From CAMTWZ01 sp964412365 (GTDB taxonomy: Bacteria > Bacteroidota > Rhodothermia > Balneolales > HLUCCA01): DNA of 64,000 nucleotides. Under the pieces are notes generated by a model. The model had not been told where the DNA came from, ran no database searches, and worked only from the letters and a program-made list of their open reading frames with translations. Made by a program: the position numbers and the translations under genes. The stretch lies in NCBI GenBank assembly GCA_964412365.1, contig CAYPOI010000001.1, forward strand, positions 1 to 64,000, read 5' to 3'. Positions 43,124-51,696 of the stretch are shown piece after piece (the stretch's first letter is position 1; each line of letters opens with the position of its first letter).

Positions 43124-44712
43124 CAGGCGTTCAGAGTTTGAATGATGCTTTTGGCTACGGCGAGGATCTGATCTGCAAAGGTGTCAGACAGCACACCTTT
43201 CGCAAGAAGATCGGCCATTTCAGCGGAATGCTTCACAGAAAGAGCTTCTAAGAAGTCTTTCTCAAAACGACCCATGTTGGCGACGGAGACTTCATCCAGC
43301 ACGCCTTTGTTGTTCAAGAACAACAGGGCGATCTCTTTGTCGACCGACAATGGCTGTGCCACGCCTTGTTTGAGCAATTCCACGGTGCGGGCACCACGGG
43401 CAAGCTGACGTTGGGTGGACGCATCCAAATCGGAGCCGAACTTGGCGAAAGCTTCCAAATCGCGATACTGAGCCAGATCCAATTTCATGGAGCCGGAGAA
43501 TTTCTTCATCGATTTCACCTGGGCGTTACCACCTACACGGGAAACCGAGATACCTACATCGATAGCCGGACGAACACCGTTGTTGAACAGCTCCGATTTG
43601 AGGAAGATCTGTCCGTCGGTGATCGAAATCACGTTCGTCGGGATGTACGCGGAAACGTCGCCGGCTTGGGTTTCGATGATCGGAAGTGCGGTCAAAGACC
43701 CACCACCTTTGATCAGCGGACGAAGCACATCCGGCACATCGTTCATGTTCTTGGCAACCGAATCGTTTCGGTTGATTTTAGCGGCACGTTCGAGCAAGCG
43801 GCTGTGCAAGTAGAATACGTCGCCGGGGTACGCTTCACGACCTGGCGGACGACGGAGCAATAAAGACACTTCGCGATAGGCAACAGCCTGTTTCGAAAGG
43901 TCATCAAAAATGATCAACGCATGGCGTCCGGTATCGCGGAAGTACTCGCCAATGGCGGCACCCGCATATGGAGCGATAAAGCGCAGAGGAGCTGTGGATG
44001 AAGCCGGAGCCGATACGATGACCGTGTATTCTTTGGCGCCGTATTTCTCCAGCATGTTGTTTACAGTAGCAACCGTGGAGCCTTTTTGTCCGATAGCGAC
44101 ATAGATACAAAAAACGCCTGTCCCCTTTTGGTTGAGGATGGTGTCGATCGCGATGGTGGTTTTACCCGTTTGGCGGTCACCGATGATCAATTCACGTTGG
44201 CCACGTCCGATCGGAATCAGAGCGTCGATCGCTTTGATACCGGTTTGAAGCGGTTCAGTAACTGGTTCGCGGTAGATCACACCCGGAGCTTTGCGTTCCA
44301 ACGGAAGACGGTAGGTTTCACCTGTGATAGGTCCTTTGCCATCCAACGGATTGCCGAGTGGATCGATCACTCGTCCGAGAACGCCCTCGCCCACTGGAAG
44401 GGATGCGATTTCGCGCGTACGACGAACGGAGAAACCTTCTTCGATTTCGCGGGTGGAGCCAAAAAGCACCACGCCCACGTTGTCTTCTTCAAGGTTCAGA
44501 ACCATTCCTTTCATGGAATCGCCCTGTTCGTCTTTGGCTTGTGGAAATTCAACCAATTCACCGGCTTGAACTTTGGACAAGCCGTGAACGCGAGCGATAC
44601 CATCGCTCACTTCAAGAACCGTACCCACATCGTAGGTATCGGCGGCGTTGTCGAAACCGGATAGCTGCTTGCGCAGAATGGCCGAAACTTCGTCTGGTCT
44701 AACGTGACTCAT
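43123..44712 (-). CDS. atpA: ATP synthase F1 subunit alpha
   Basis: A 529-residue subunit with the P-loop IIGDRQTGKTTIAID (about 170-184) and the family phrases ALIPIGRGQRELIIG and LLLRRPPGREAYPGDVFY. It binds non-catalytic nucleotides in the F1 head. A 30-base gap separates it from atpH. atpD (beta) and atpC (epsilon) are not in this locus, as is usual in Bacteroidota and Chlorobi. Confidence 0.97.
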   Translation of the reverse strand: MSHVRPDEVSAILRKQLSGFDNAADTYDVGTVLEVSDGIARVHGLSKVQAGELVEFPQAKDEQGDSMKGMVLNLEEDNVGVVLFGSTREIEEGFSVRRTREIASLPVGEGVLGRVIDPLGNPLDGKGPITGETYRLPLERKAPGVIYREPVTEPLQTGIKAIDALIPIGRGQRELIIGDRQTGKTTIAIDTILNQKGTGVFCIYVAIGQKGSTVATVNNMLEKYGAKEYTVIVSAPASSTAPLRFIAPYAGAAIGEYFRDTGRHALIIFDDLSKQAVAYREVSLLLRRPPGREAYPGDVFYLHSRLLERAAKINRNDSVAKNMNDVPDVLRPLIKGGGSLTALPIIETQAGDVSAYIPTNVISITDGQIFLKSELFNNGVRPAIDVGISVSRVGGNAQVKSMKKFSGSMKLDLAQYRDLEAFAKFGSDLDASTQRQLARGARTVELLKQGVAQPLSVDKEIALLFLNNKGVLDEVSVANMGRFEKDFLEALSVKHSAEMADLLAKGVLSDTFADQILAVAKSIIQTLNA

Positions 44713-44742
44713 GGATTTGTGTATCGTGTCGAAAAATGATGT

Positions 44743-45285
44743 TTACGCGATCGGAGAATGCAACAGCATTTCCAGTTTTTCAAGTGAATGGCGAACCGAT
44801 CCATCGTACATGGTATCGCCCATTTGAACTGTGATGCCACCGATCAGCGAGGCATCCACTTTGGATTGGATCCGGATTTTCTTGCCGGTTTTCAATTCCA
44901 TCGCCTTTTGAACCGCCTTGTTCTGATCCGAATCCAATGCGGTGGCTGAGGTCAGCATCACATCGGCAATACCATTGGCATCGTTATACAAGGATTCGAA
45001 ATTCGTGGCGATCAATGGCAACAGATTCAAGCGCTGACGTTCTCCGAGAAGGTCGATCAAACGGATGACCAATTCGGACGACGATTTGAACACCTCTTTG
45101 AGGATGGTGATCTTCACGTCGGGTTTCACGACAGGGCTTGTGAGTAGAGCGCGTAGTTCCGACGATGCTTCAATCGTGGATCGTACGCCTTGCATGTCAG
45201 ACAAAATGCGATCCGCCTGCTTGCCCTCATCGGCCAACAACAGAACCGCTTTCGCATATCGTCTGGACGCAGTGAGTGAGGCCAT
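44743..45285 (-). CDS. atpH: ATP synthase F1 subunit delta
   Basis: A 180-residue subunit. It has the OSCP/delta N-terminal helical bundle (about 1-105; TASRRYAKAVLLLADEGKQ) and the C-terminal beta part with IRIQSKVDASLIGGITVQMG. It links F1 to the b subunit. Three bases separate it from atpF. Confidence 0.93.
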   Translation of the reverse strand: MASLTASRRYAKAVLLLADEGKQADRILSDMQGVRSTIEASSELRALLTSPVVKPDVKITILKEVFKSSSELVIRLIDLLGERQRLNLLPLIATNFESLYNDANGIADVMLTSATALDSDQNKAVQKAMELKTGKKIRIQSKVDASLIGGITVQMGDTMYDGSVRHSLEKLEMLLHSPIA

Positions 45286-45288
45286 GGA

Positions 45289-45798
45289 TCAGTTGCTCGC
45301 CAGGTCTTTGATGAAGCCGTTCACCAGTTTGCGGTTTTTGGCGTCGTCAAGTTCGGCATCGATGATGATGCGAGCAGATTGGATGGCGAGATCGGCCACT
45401 TCATTGCGAAGTTCTTCGATCGCCCTCTTCTTCTCTTGGTCGATCGCCGTTTTGGCGGCTTCCACCAAGTCGGCGGCTTCCACCTTCGCTTTCTCGATGC
45501 GCTCGGCACGGATCTGCTCCGCTTCTTCCATCGCTTGTTTGCGGATGGAATGGGCTACCGCTTCCGCCTGACGCAATGCCTCTTCGTTGGCCTTGCTCAC
45601 CTGTTCCGCTTTCTTCATGGCGGTTTCAGCCGCATCCAGCGATTCGCGGATCGACTGCTCGCGCTGTTGAAGCGAACCAAGCAAGGGTTTCCAGACAAAT
45701 TTGGCCAGAATCAGAAGAAACGAGAAGAAGATCACGGCTGTCCAAATGAACAGACCTGGATCCACATTCACCAGTGAATTGGCGATGACAGGACTCAT
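45289..45798 (-). CDS. atpF: ATP synthase F0 subunit b
   Basis: A 169-residue subunit: one TM helix (about 14-33, FIWTAVIFFSFLLILAKF) and a long charged coiled coil of Glu, Lys and Ala forming the peripheral stalk. It is six bases upstream of the next coding start side, tightly packed with atpE and atpH. Confidence 0.93.
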   Translation of the reverse strand: MSPVIANSLVNVDPGLFIWTAVIFFSFLLILAKFVWKPLLGSLQQREQSIRESLDAAETAMKKAEQVSKANEEALRQAEAVAHSIRKQAMEEAEQIRAERIEKAKVEAADLVEAAKTAIDQEKKRAIEELRNEVADLAIQSARIIIDAELDDAKNRKLVNGFIKDLASN

Positions 45799-45804
45799 GA
45801 TACC

Positions 45805-46023
45805 TTATTTAAGGGCGAGCAGGATACAGATAGCCAATGCGAAGAAGGTAGCACCTTCGATCAGACCGGCAGAGATGATCATCGATGTGCGGATGTCGCC
45901 GGAAGCTTCTGGCTGACGAGCCGTTCCTTCCATTGCGCTGCGTCCGATGATACCGATTCCAAGACCGGCACCGATCATCGAGATTCCGGCTCCGAGGCCA
46001 GCGGCTAAGTATGCGTATTCCAT
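45805..46023 (-). CDS. atpE: ATP synthase F0 subunit c
   Basis: A 72-residue hairpin of two TM helices. Glycines in the first helix (GAGISMIGAGLGIGIIG), the loop ARQPEA (Arg36-Gln37-Pro38) and the ion-binding Glu56 in GLIEGATFFAL fit a standard c subunit. The residue after Glu56 is Gly, so the Na+-type Glu-Ser/Thr signature is absent, which suggests proton coupling. Confidence 0.95.
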   Translation of the reverse strand: MEYAYLAAGLGAGISMIGAGLGIGIIGRSAMEGTARQPEASGDIRTSMIISAGLIEGATFFALAICILLALK

Positions 46024-46068
46024 GATATGTATTCGTTTTGTGTGTTGAGGTTGCTTCGTTGGTGAAGG

Positions 46069-47169
46069 TCAGTGTGCAGCTTCGTGCGCGTGGTCGTGCT
46101 CGTGGTCATGGTCGGCAGCGGCCAAACCGATGAACAGAGCGGAAAACATGGTGAAAATGTACGCTTGAAGAAAGGATGCAAAAATCTTGATGGCGTAGAT
46201 GAACAAGGTGAATGGAACCCAGATCACAGCGGATCCGATTCCAACCCAATCGCCGAACATGTCGGCAAACAGGAATATCATGCCGATGATGCTGTACACA
46301 AGCAATTTGCCGGAGGCCATGTTGGCGAACAAACGTACGGTCAATGCGAACGGCTTGGTGAACAATCCGAGGATTTCAACCGGCGTGAGAATAATGAGCA
46401 TCAATTTCGGCACACCCGGCATCACCAACACATGTTTCCAATACTCTTTGGTACCTGCGAATTGCGTGATGGTGAATGTGAACAAGGCAAGAACAGCGGT
46501 GATCATCACATCCGAGGTCGATGTGACACCCCAAGGCATCAATCCGAACAGGTTCATGAACAAGATCATGAAAAAGGCCGATAGTAGGTAGGGCGTGTAT
46601 TTGAGGTACTTCTCTTCGCCGATGTTGGATTTTGCGATGTCGTCGCGCACGAAAATGATCAACGCTTCAAACAGGTTCATGAAGGTTCCGCGTGGGAGGA
46701 GCCCGTCGCGGGTGTTCGTCGTGTATTTGCTGGCGAGGCGACCGAAAACAAGAAGAACAAGAAATCCGGAAAAGGCGAACCACATCAGATGAGAGGTGAT
46801 CGAGGCGTCAAATTGGACCGTAGCACCATCCGCACGAACCAAATGATAACTTACAGGAGCGACCGTAATGCCATCCTCTTTGTATTGGATACGGTCTGGA
46901 TTCGCCAGATAGTATTCATCCACCCATCCATCCCCGCTGTTCAATGCGGATGTGGTGGAACCGTAAACATGCCATTGATTGTCAAAGCGGACAATTCTGG
47001 GAAGTTCGATCTTCCCGATGGGCTTGAAATCCAGATAATTATGGTCTGCGATCTTATAGAGCATGTCGATGCGCTTGGGATTGGCATCCGGGTCGGCGGA
47101 AAAACCAGGCAAGGCAACCGATAAAAGAAAGATAGTGCTAAGGGTAAAAAGTCGCAGGGCGGCTTGCAT
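46069..47169 (-). CDS. atpB: ATP synthase F0 subunit a, with a signal-like N-terminus and His-rich tail
   Basis: A 366-residue subunit, longer than the usual 230-270. It begins with a signal-peptide-like segment (MQAALRLFTLSTIFLLSVAL) and an extra periplasmic domain of about 110 residues. The channel domain follows, with FALTVRLFANMASGKLLVYS containing the essential Arg, and the helix VPFTLFIYAIKIFASFLQAY. The last 16 residues (DHDHEHDHAHEAAH) are His/Asp/Glu-rich and may bind metal. ATG 47169 shares one base with the stop of the gene before it. Confidence 0.94.
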   Translation of the reverse strand: MQAALRLFTLSTIFLLSVALPGFSADPDANPKRIDMLYKIADHNYLDFKPIGKIELPRIVRFDNQWHVYGSTTSALNSGDGWVDEYYLANPDRIQYKEDGITVAPVSYHLVRADGATVQFDASITSHLMWFAFSGFLVLLVFGRLASKYTTNTRDGLLPRGTFMNLFEALIIFVRDDIAKSNIGEEKYLKYTPYLLSAFFMILFMNLFGLMPWGVTSTSDVMITAVLALFTFTITQFAGTKEYWKHVLVMPGVPKLMLIILTPVEILGLFTKPFALTVRLFANMASGKLLVYSIIGMIFLFADMFGDWVGIGSAVIWVPFTLFIYAIKIFASFLQAYIFTMFSALFIGLAAADHDHEHDHAHEAAH

Positions 47170-47558
47170 CAACTACGGTGTTTTGTAGATTCGTTGTGGA
47201 TGAGTTTCATTTCCATCACAGACTTGCAAATATAAGCAATAAACAGGCCGATTGTAAACGTGATTTCGGGTAAATCCGTGGCCACGACCACCAAGGCAAG
47301 AGCCACGAGCATCAGGGCCATGCGCACCATCATGCCGCCAAACACCGACAACATGAACGAACTCATGCTTCCCGCTTTTGATTTCACGATCGCGTAATAT
47401 CCACCGAAGGCATTGATGGATGTGAGCAGGAACGCCGCCACAACGGCCAACCATCCATCCATTCCTTGGTAACTCGTCAGCGGATACCAAGACAACGCGA
47501 TGGCCGCCACATCCAGAATGATGAGTTGTTTGGCGAATACGAGTCGAGAATCCTTCAT
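47169..47558 (-). CDS. AtpI-like membrane protein of the ATP synthase locus
   Basis: A 129-residue protein starting at ATG 47558 (MKDSRLVFAKQLIILDVAAI) with four TM helices (about 8-25, 33-50, 65-85, 92-115). It occupies the place of atpI between atpZ and atpB and is probably an assembly or ion-uptake helper. Its sequence is not strongly conserved, so the name rests on position and topology. It overlaps atpZ by four bases and atpB by one. Confidence 0.75.
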   Translation of the reverse strand: MKDSRLVFAKQLIILDVAAIALSWYPLTSYQGMDGWLAVVAAFLLTSINAFGGYYAIVKSKAGSMSSFMLSVFGGMMVRMALMLVALALVVVATDLPEITFTIGLFIAYICKSVMEMKLIHNESTKHRS

Positions 47559-47785
47559 TTCTTTTTTCCGGATTGGATGGTCAATTTGTAGAGGAGCGTG
47601 AAAATGGAGGCGAGTCCGAAAACAATCCCACCCAAGATGCCCCAAGGTGTGGACCCGAACCGATCATCCAGCCACCATCCGACATACAAAGGAATGGCCA
47701 AGGATATGGCCATTTGGATGCCCAGGCCAGAGTACCGGGCATAATCGCGAAGGAGGTTGTCTTTATTTGGTCGGGGTTCCGGCAT
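47555..47785 (-). CDS. AtpZ/AtpI-family small membrane protein
   Basis: A 76-residue protein starting at ATG 47785 (MPEPRPNKDNLLRDYARYSG). Two TM helices (about 20-38 and 48-67) hold LGIQMAISLAIPLYVGWWLD and GGIVFGLASIF, which match the F0F1-ATPase-associated AtpZ family (Pfam ATPase_gene1). The start lies inside the bactofilin gene (23-base overlap). Confidence 0.85.
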   Translation of the reverse strand: MPEPRPNKDNLLRDYARYSGLGIQMAISLAIPLYVGWWLDDRFGSTPWGILGGIVFGLASIFTLLYKLTIQSGKKK

Positions 47786-48143
47786 GTCGACCCATGTTGA
47801 TGGTACCATCGATCGTAGCGCCTTCTTCGACGAGCAGCACATTGGTACGGATGTCGCCTATGATGACTGCGGTTTTGCGCAAAATAAGCCGTTGGCTGAT
47901 CACCAGATTTCCGTTCACGGTTCCTGCGATGTCGCTATCGGGTGAAGAGACATCCCCCACCACACGTGCGCTGGATGCGATGATGCATTTCCCTTCTGAC
48001 AGGATGTTGCCTTCGATGATGCCAGCCAAACGAAAATCACTTTTCACTTGGATGCTGCCTTTGATCAGGCTGCCCTCGGAAATGATGGTGATGGAGGGCT
48101 GATTGTTGGTTTCGTTCACAGGTTTATCAGGTTTCTGAAACAT
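47763..48143 (-). CDS. Bactofilin (polymer-forming cytoskeletal protein)
   Basis: A 126-residue protein with the bactofilin beta-helix (about 18-115). The repeats of short hydrophobic strands with Gly/Asp turns include TIISEGSLIKGSIQVKSDF and GDVSSPDSDIAGTVNG. It self-assembles into filaments near the inner membrane. Here it lies between an M23 peptidase (12 bases upstream) and the ATP synthase genes, and its C-terminal codons overlap atpZ. Confidence 0.9.
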   Translation of the reverse strand: MFQKPDKPVNETNNQPSITIISEGSLIKGSIQVKSDFRLAGIIEGNILSEGKCIIASSARVVGDVSSPDSDIAGTVNGNLVISQRLILRKTAVIIGDIRTNVLLVEEGATIDGTINMGRHAGTPTK

Positions 48144-48155
48144 GAGGAAATCGGT

Positions 48156-48977
48156 TTAACGTTGTGTGAAATAAAATTCTGGGTCCAGTGGCACGCCATC
48201 TTTCCATAATTCGATGTGAAGATGAGGACCGGTGCTTATGATACCCGTATTTGAAATAAAACCAAGTAAATCGCCTTTCCGAACGATCTTGCCTTCGGAA
48301 TAAACAGGGCGATCGGCATGCTTCAGTACGGATAGGTATCCGTCCGCATGCTGGATTTTGATGACATATCCGAAATTCAATGTCCACTCGGAACTGATGA
48401 TGGCTCCATCCGCAGACGCGTAGATCGGATCGCCGGTGGTCGCAGACAAATCGATTCCAAAATGCCCGGATTGCGGTTTGAAGGATTGAGACAGGGTTCC
48501 TTTCACTGGAAAGCGTAGAGGAAAGGCCAAGGTCGTATTGATGTTCCCCATCGGTCTGTATACGGTCGGGGTGACTTCGATTGTAGCGGGCAAACTGTCT
48601 TCATCGAATAAAATCACCCGATTGATGACAAAGGTAGTGTCGCTTCCATCATACAGGATTTGTTTGATGTTGTCGAGCTGTGCATCACGGGTATCCAACG
48701 AATCTTGGATGGCCAGAACCCTCTGGCTCAACGCCACCAGTTCGGCACGAAGGTGTTCGTCTTCGCGATTGAAGATTTGATCGCCGATGGGAGTCACATA
48801 TAAAAAGACGCCGACTATGAAGGTGCCAACAGCGATGGTCAACAGCCAGAACAGAATCAGAAGAAAGGGTGCGAAACGGAACGAGCTCGGATGATCCGGA
48901 TCGGAATCGCGCCATATCACCAGATTCATCGAATCATGGCGGAACTGGTAAAATTGTCGGAGTAATTGCTTCAGCAA
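48156..48977 (-). CDS. M23-family membrane-anchored peptidase
   Basis: A 273-residue protein with a TM helix (about 38-60) followed by a coiled coil (about 75-105) and the M23/LytM domain (about 160-270). The zinc ligands are seen as His-Asp in SGHFGIDLSA and HxH in GPHLHIELW, so it should be active. It cuts peptidoglycan cross-links. Pairing with bactofilin is common and suggests a role in cell shape. It starts one base after the guaB stop. Confidence 0.9.
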   Translation of the reverse strand: MLKQLLRQFYQFRHDSMNLVIWRDSDPDHPSSFRFAPFLLILFWLLTIAVGTFIVGVFLYVTPIGDQIFNREDEHLRAELVALSQRVLAIQDSLDTRDAQLDNIKQILYDGSDTTFVINRVILFDEDSLPATIEVTPTVYRPMGNINTTLAFPLRFPVKGTLSQSFKPQSGHFGIDLSATTGDPIYASADGAIISSEWTLNFGYVIKIQHADGYLSVLKHADRPVYSEGKIVRKGDLLGFISNTGIISTGPHLHIELWKDGVPLDPEFYFTQR

Positions 48978-48978
48978 A

Positions 48979-50457
48979 CTAGCGTAGCGAATAGTTTGGT
49001 GCTTCTTTGGTGATAGTGACCGAATGCGGGTGACTTTCTTTCATGCCGGCGGCCGATATTTCAACCATATCGGCTTTGTGCAGTTCAGAAATCGTCGGGG
49101 AACCGCAATACCCCATGGAGGCGCGTAAGCCACCCACCAATTGGTACATCACTTCACTTAAGGTTCCTTTGTATGGAACCATGCCTTCAATGCCTTCCGG
49201 CACCATTTTTTTCACATCGTCTTCCACGTCTTGGAAATAACGGTCCTTACTGCCTTGGCTCATGGCCGGCAGGCTACCCATCCCACGATAGGATTTGAAT
49301 TTGCGCGATTCGTAGATGATCGTCTCGCCCGGACTCTCTTCAGTGCCCGCGAACATCGAGCCGAGCATGACGGCGGTCGCGCCACCGGCGAGCGCTTTCG
49401 GAACATCACCGGTTTGTTTGATGCCACCATCTGCGATCAAACCGATTCCGTTTTTACTGGTGTACGCGGCGACTTCCATCACGGCGGATAACTGCGGCAC
49501 GCCCACGCCGGTCACGATGCGGGTGGTGCAGATGGAACCAGGCCCCACTCCTACTTTCACGACATCGGCTCCGGCTTTGTGAAGCGCTTTGGCCGCATCC
49601 GCGGTCGCGATGTTCCCAGCGATGAGATCGAGGTCCGGGTAGGCTTTGCGAATGGATCGGACCATGGCCAACACGCCTTCCGAATGTCCATGTGCCGTAT
49701 CTACGGTGATGATATCGACTCCGGCATCGGTCAGGGCTTTCACGCGATCGAGAGTGTCAGCCGCAATACCGACGGCCGCGCCCACTCTCAATCGTCCGAG
49801 CGAATCTTTGCAGGCGTTCGGAAAATTCTTCTTCTTCTCGATGTCTTTGAATGTGATGAGACCGACCAGAATCCCGTTCTTATCGACGATCGGAAGTTTT
49901 TCCACTTTGTAGTCTTGCAGGAGGCGTTCGGCTTCGGCCAAATCGGTGCCCATCGGGGCGATGATCAGATTTTCGCTGGTCATCACACTTCCAAGCGTGC
50001 GATCCAAATCGGTGACAAAGCGCAAATCGCGGTTCGTCACAATACCGAGCAATTTCTTATCCGGCGCCACGACCGGAATACCGCCGATCTTGTGCTGGGT
50101 CATCAAGGCGCGGGCTTGGCGAACGGTCGCGTCTTTCGGAAGCGTCACGGGGTCCACGATCATGCCACTTTCCGAGCGCTTGACCAAGCGAACATGCTCG
50201 GCTTGCTGTTCGATCGTCATGTTTTTGTGAAGCATGGCCATTCCGCCTTCACGGGCGAGGGCGATGGCGAGGCGATACTCGGAAACCGTGTCCATCGCGG
50301 CGCTCAAGAACGGGATGTTCAGTTTCAGCTTGGGTGTGAGATGGATGCCCACATCCACATTGCGGGGCAAGACATCGGAATAGGCGGGCACCAGCAAAAC
50401 ATCGTCGTAGGTGAGTCCTTTGCGGGTGATGCGGGAGTAGGGATCGAAGACAAACAT
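48979..50457 (-). CDS. guaB: Inosine-5'-monophosphate dehydrogenase
   Basis: A 492-residue enzyme. Residues 10-95 begin the barrel (LTYDDVLLVPAYSDVLP), two CBS domains occupy about 95-215, and the catalytic Cys loop is VGVGPGSICTTRIVTGVGVP. GMGSLPAMSQGSKDRYF is the flap. It oxidises IMP to XMP for GTP synthesis. The start ATG 50457 follows a perfect TAnnTTTG site. Only one base separates it from the M23 peptidase gene, so it may lead a long run of peptidase, bactofilin and ATP synthase. Confidence 0.96.
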   Translation of the reverse strand: MFVFDPYSRITRKGLTYDDVLLVPAYSDVLPRNVDVGIHLTPKLKLNIPFLSAAMDTVSEYRLAIALAREGGMAMLHKNMTIEQQAEHVRLVKRSESGMIVDPVTLPKDATVRQARALMTQHKIGGIPVVAPDKKLLGIVTNRDLRFVTDLDRTLGSVMTSENLIIAPMGTDLAEAERLLQDYKVEKLPIVDKNGILVGLITFKDIEKKKNFPNACKDSLGRLRVGAAVGIAADTLDRVKALTDAGVDIITVDTAHGHSEGVLAMVRSIRKAYPDLDLIAGNIATADAAKALHKAGADVVKVGVGPGSICTTRIVTGVGVPQLSAVMEVAAYTSKNGIGLIADGGIKQTGDVPKALAGGATAVMLGSMFAGTEESPGETIIYESRKFKSYRGMGSLPAMSQGSKDRYFQDVEDDVKKMVPEGIEGMVPYKGTLSEVMYQLVGGLRASMGYCGSPTISELHKADMVEISAAGMKESHPHSVTITKEAPNYSLR

Positions 50458-50484
50458 GGGCCGGATCGTTTCGTTGCAGTTTGG

Positions 50485-50492
50485 CAAAGGTA
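50485..50492 (-). promoter_or_regulatory. Predicted -7 element of guaB
   Basis: TACCTTTG on the minus strand matches the Bacteroidota consensus TAnnTTTG exactly and lies 28-35 bases before the guaB ATG. No clear -33 TTG was found at the expected spacing. Confidence 0.4.
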
Positions 50493-50541
50493 CGGAGTTT
50501 GCGTGTATTTACGGTGTATATTGTCCGGATTCAGACGAGAC

Positions 50542-51696
50542 ATGCAACACAGGCCGATCCTTCCTTTTTGTAAACCCGACACCGGAAAAGCGGAACAAAC
50601 CGCTCTCGCTAACGCCCTTGAATCTGGATTTTGGAGAGGCGATGGTCCCGCCACCCGCCGCGTCCAAAACATGATCCGTCTTCATACCGGGTCAAAGCGC
50701 GCCTTTCTGACCACCAGCGCCACGCATGCCATGGAATTGGCCGTGATGTTGTTGGATATCGGACCGGGTGACGAAGTCATCATGCCATCGTTCACCTTCG
50801 TATCCACGGCCAACGCGGTGGTTCTACGCGGCGGAATTCCGATTTTTGCGGACATCACACCGGGAACCATGAACATGGATCCGGCGGATGTGGCTCGATT
50901 GATGAGTCCGCACACGAAAGCGATCATGCCGGTTCACTACGCCGGAGTGGCGTGCGATATGGATGCCCTGATGTCCCTTGCGAGGGATGGACGTTTGGCC
51001 ATGATTGAGGACGCGGCGCAGGGAGTCGACGCCTATTGGAACGGCCAAGCGCTGGGTACTCTGGGCAATTTCGGGGCGTTCAGCTTTCACGATACCAAGA
51101 ATATCGCTTGTGGCGAGGGCGGCGCCCTGTTGATCCGCGATGACTCGATGGTGGCCCGAGCCGAGATCCTTCGTGAAAAAGGAACCAATCGCAGCGCGTT
51201 CATCCGTGGTGAAGTCGATAAGTATACGTGGATGGATGCCGGAAGCAGCTACGTGCCGAGCGATTTGTTGGCGGCGCTGCTGGAAGTCCAATGGTCGCGT
51301 CGCACCGAGATTCGCAGAAAACGGGAAGCGGTGTGGAATGGGTATCATCAGGCCCTGAAACCCTTCGAAGATTCCGGATTCCTCACTCGGAATGTGATCC
51401 CGAACTGGGCCACGTCCAACTTCCACACCTATTTCTTCACTACAGAGCGTGTCGTAGATCGCAACCGCCTGTTGGATGCCTTCAAACACGCCGGTATATC
51501 TGCGGCGTTTCATTACATCCCGCTTCATGATTCACCATTCGGTTCTTCACTGACCTCGAAGGTGCGTCCATTGCCCATCACGGAGCGGTTGAGTCAGTCA
51601 CAGATCCGCCTTCCCTTGTTTGGAAACCTGCTTGATGAGCATCCCGATGCGATCGTACGTGTGGCGGATTGTCTTCGCAAATTCGTTCATTCATGA
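50542..51696 (+). CDS. rffA: dTDP-4-amino-4,6-dideoxygalactose transaminase (WecE/RffA type)
   Basis: A 384-residue PLP enzyme of the DegT/DnrJ/EryC1 family. FLTTSATHAMELAVMLLDIG and PGDEVIMPSFTFVSTANAVV closely follow WecE/RffA. The PLP lysine lies in FSFHDTKNIACGEGGALL and the Asp in AMIEDAAQGVDAYW. It makes dTDP-4-amino-sugars for surface glycans. The frame is open from 49579, but that part is antisense to guaB; ATG 50542 gives the conserved start. It is the first gene of the plus-strand polysaccharide cluster; a four-base overlap leads to the next gene. Confidence 0.92.
   Translation: MQHRPILPFCKPDTGKAEQTALANALESGFWRGDGPATRRVQNMIRLHTGSKRAFLTTSATHAMELAVMLLDIGPGDEVIMPSFTFVSTANAVVLRGGIPIFADITPGTMNMDPADVARLMSPHTKAIMPVHYAGVACDMDALMSLARDGRLAMIEDAAQGVDAYWNGQALGTLGNFGAFSFHDTKNIACGEGGALLIRDDSMVARAEILREKGTNRSAFIRGEVDKYTWMDAGSSYVPSDLLAALLEVQWSRRTEIRRKREAVWNGYHQALKPFEDSGFLTRNVIPNWATSNFHTYFFTTERVVDRNRLLDAFKHAGISAAFHYIPLHDSPFGSSLTSKVRPLPITERLSQSQIRLPLFGNLLDEHPDAIVRVADCLRKFVHS

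Noticed and set aside
49579..50541. Long plus-strand open frame leading into the rffA gene, giving a 705-residue protein
   Set aside because: The first 321 codons are antisense to guaB and show no family; the conserved aminotransferase starts at ATG 50542.
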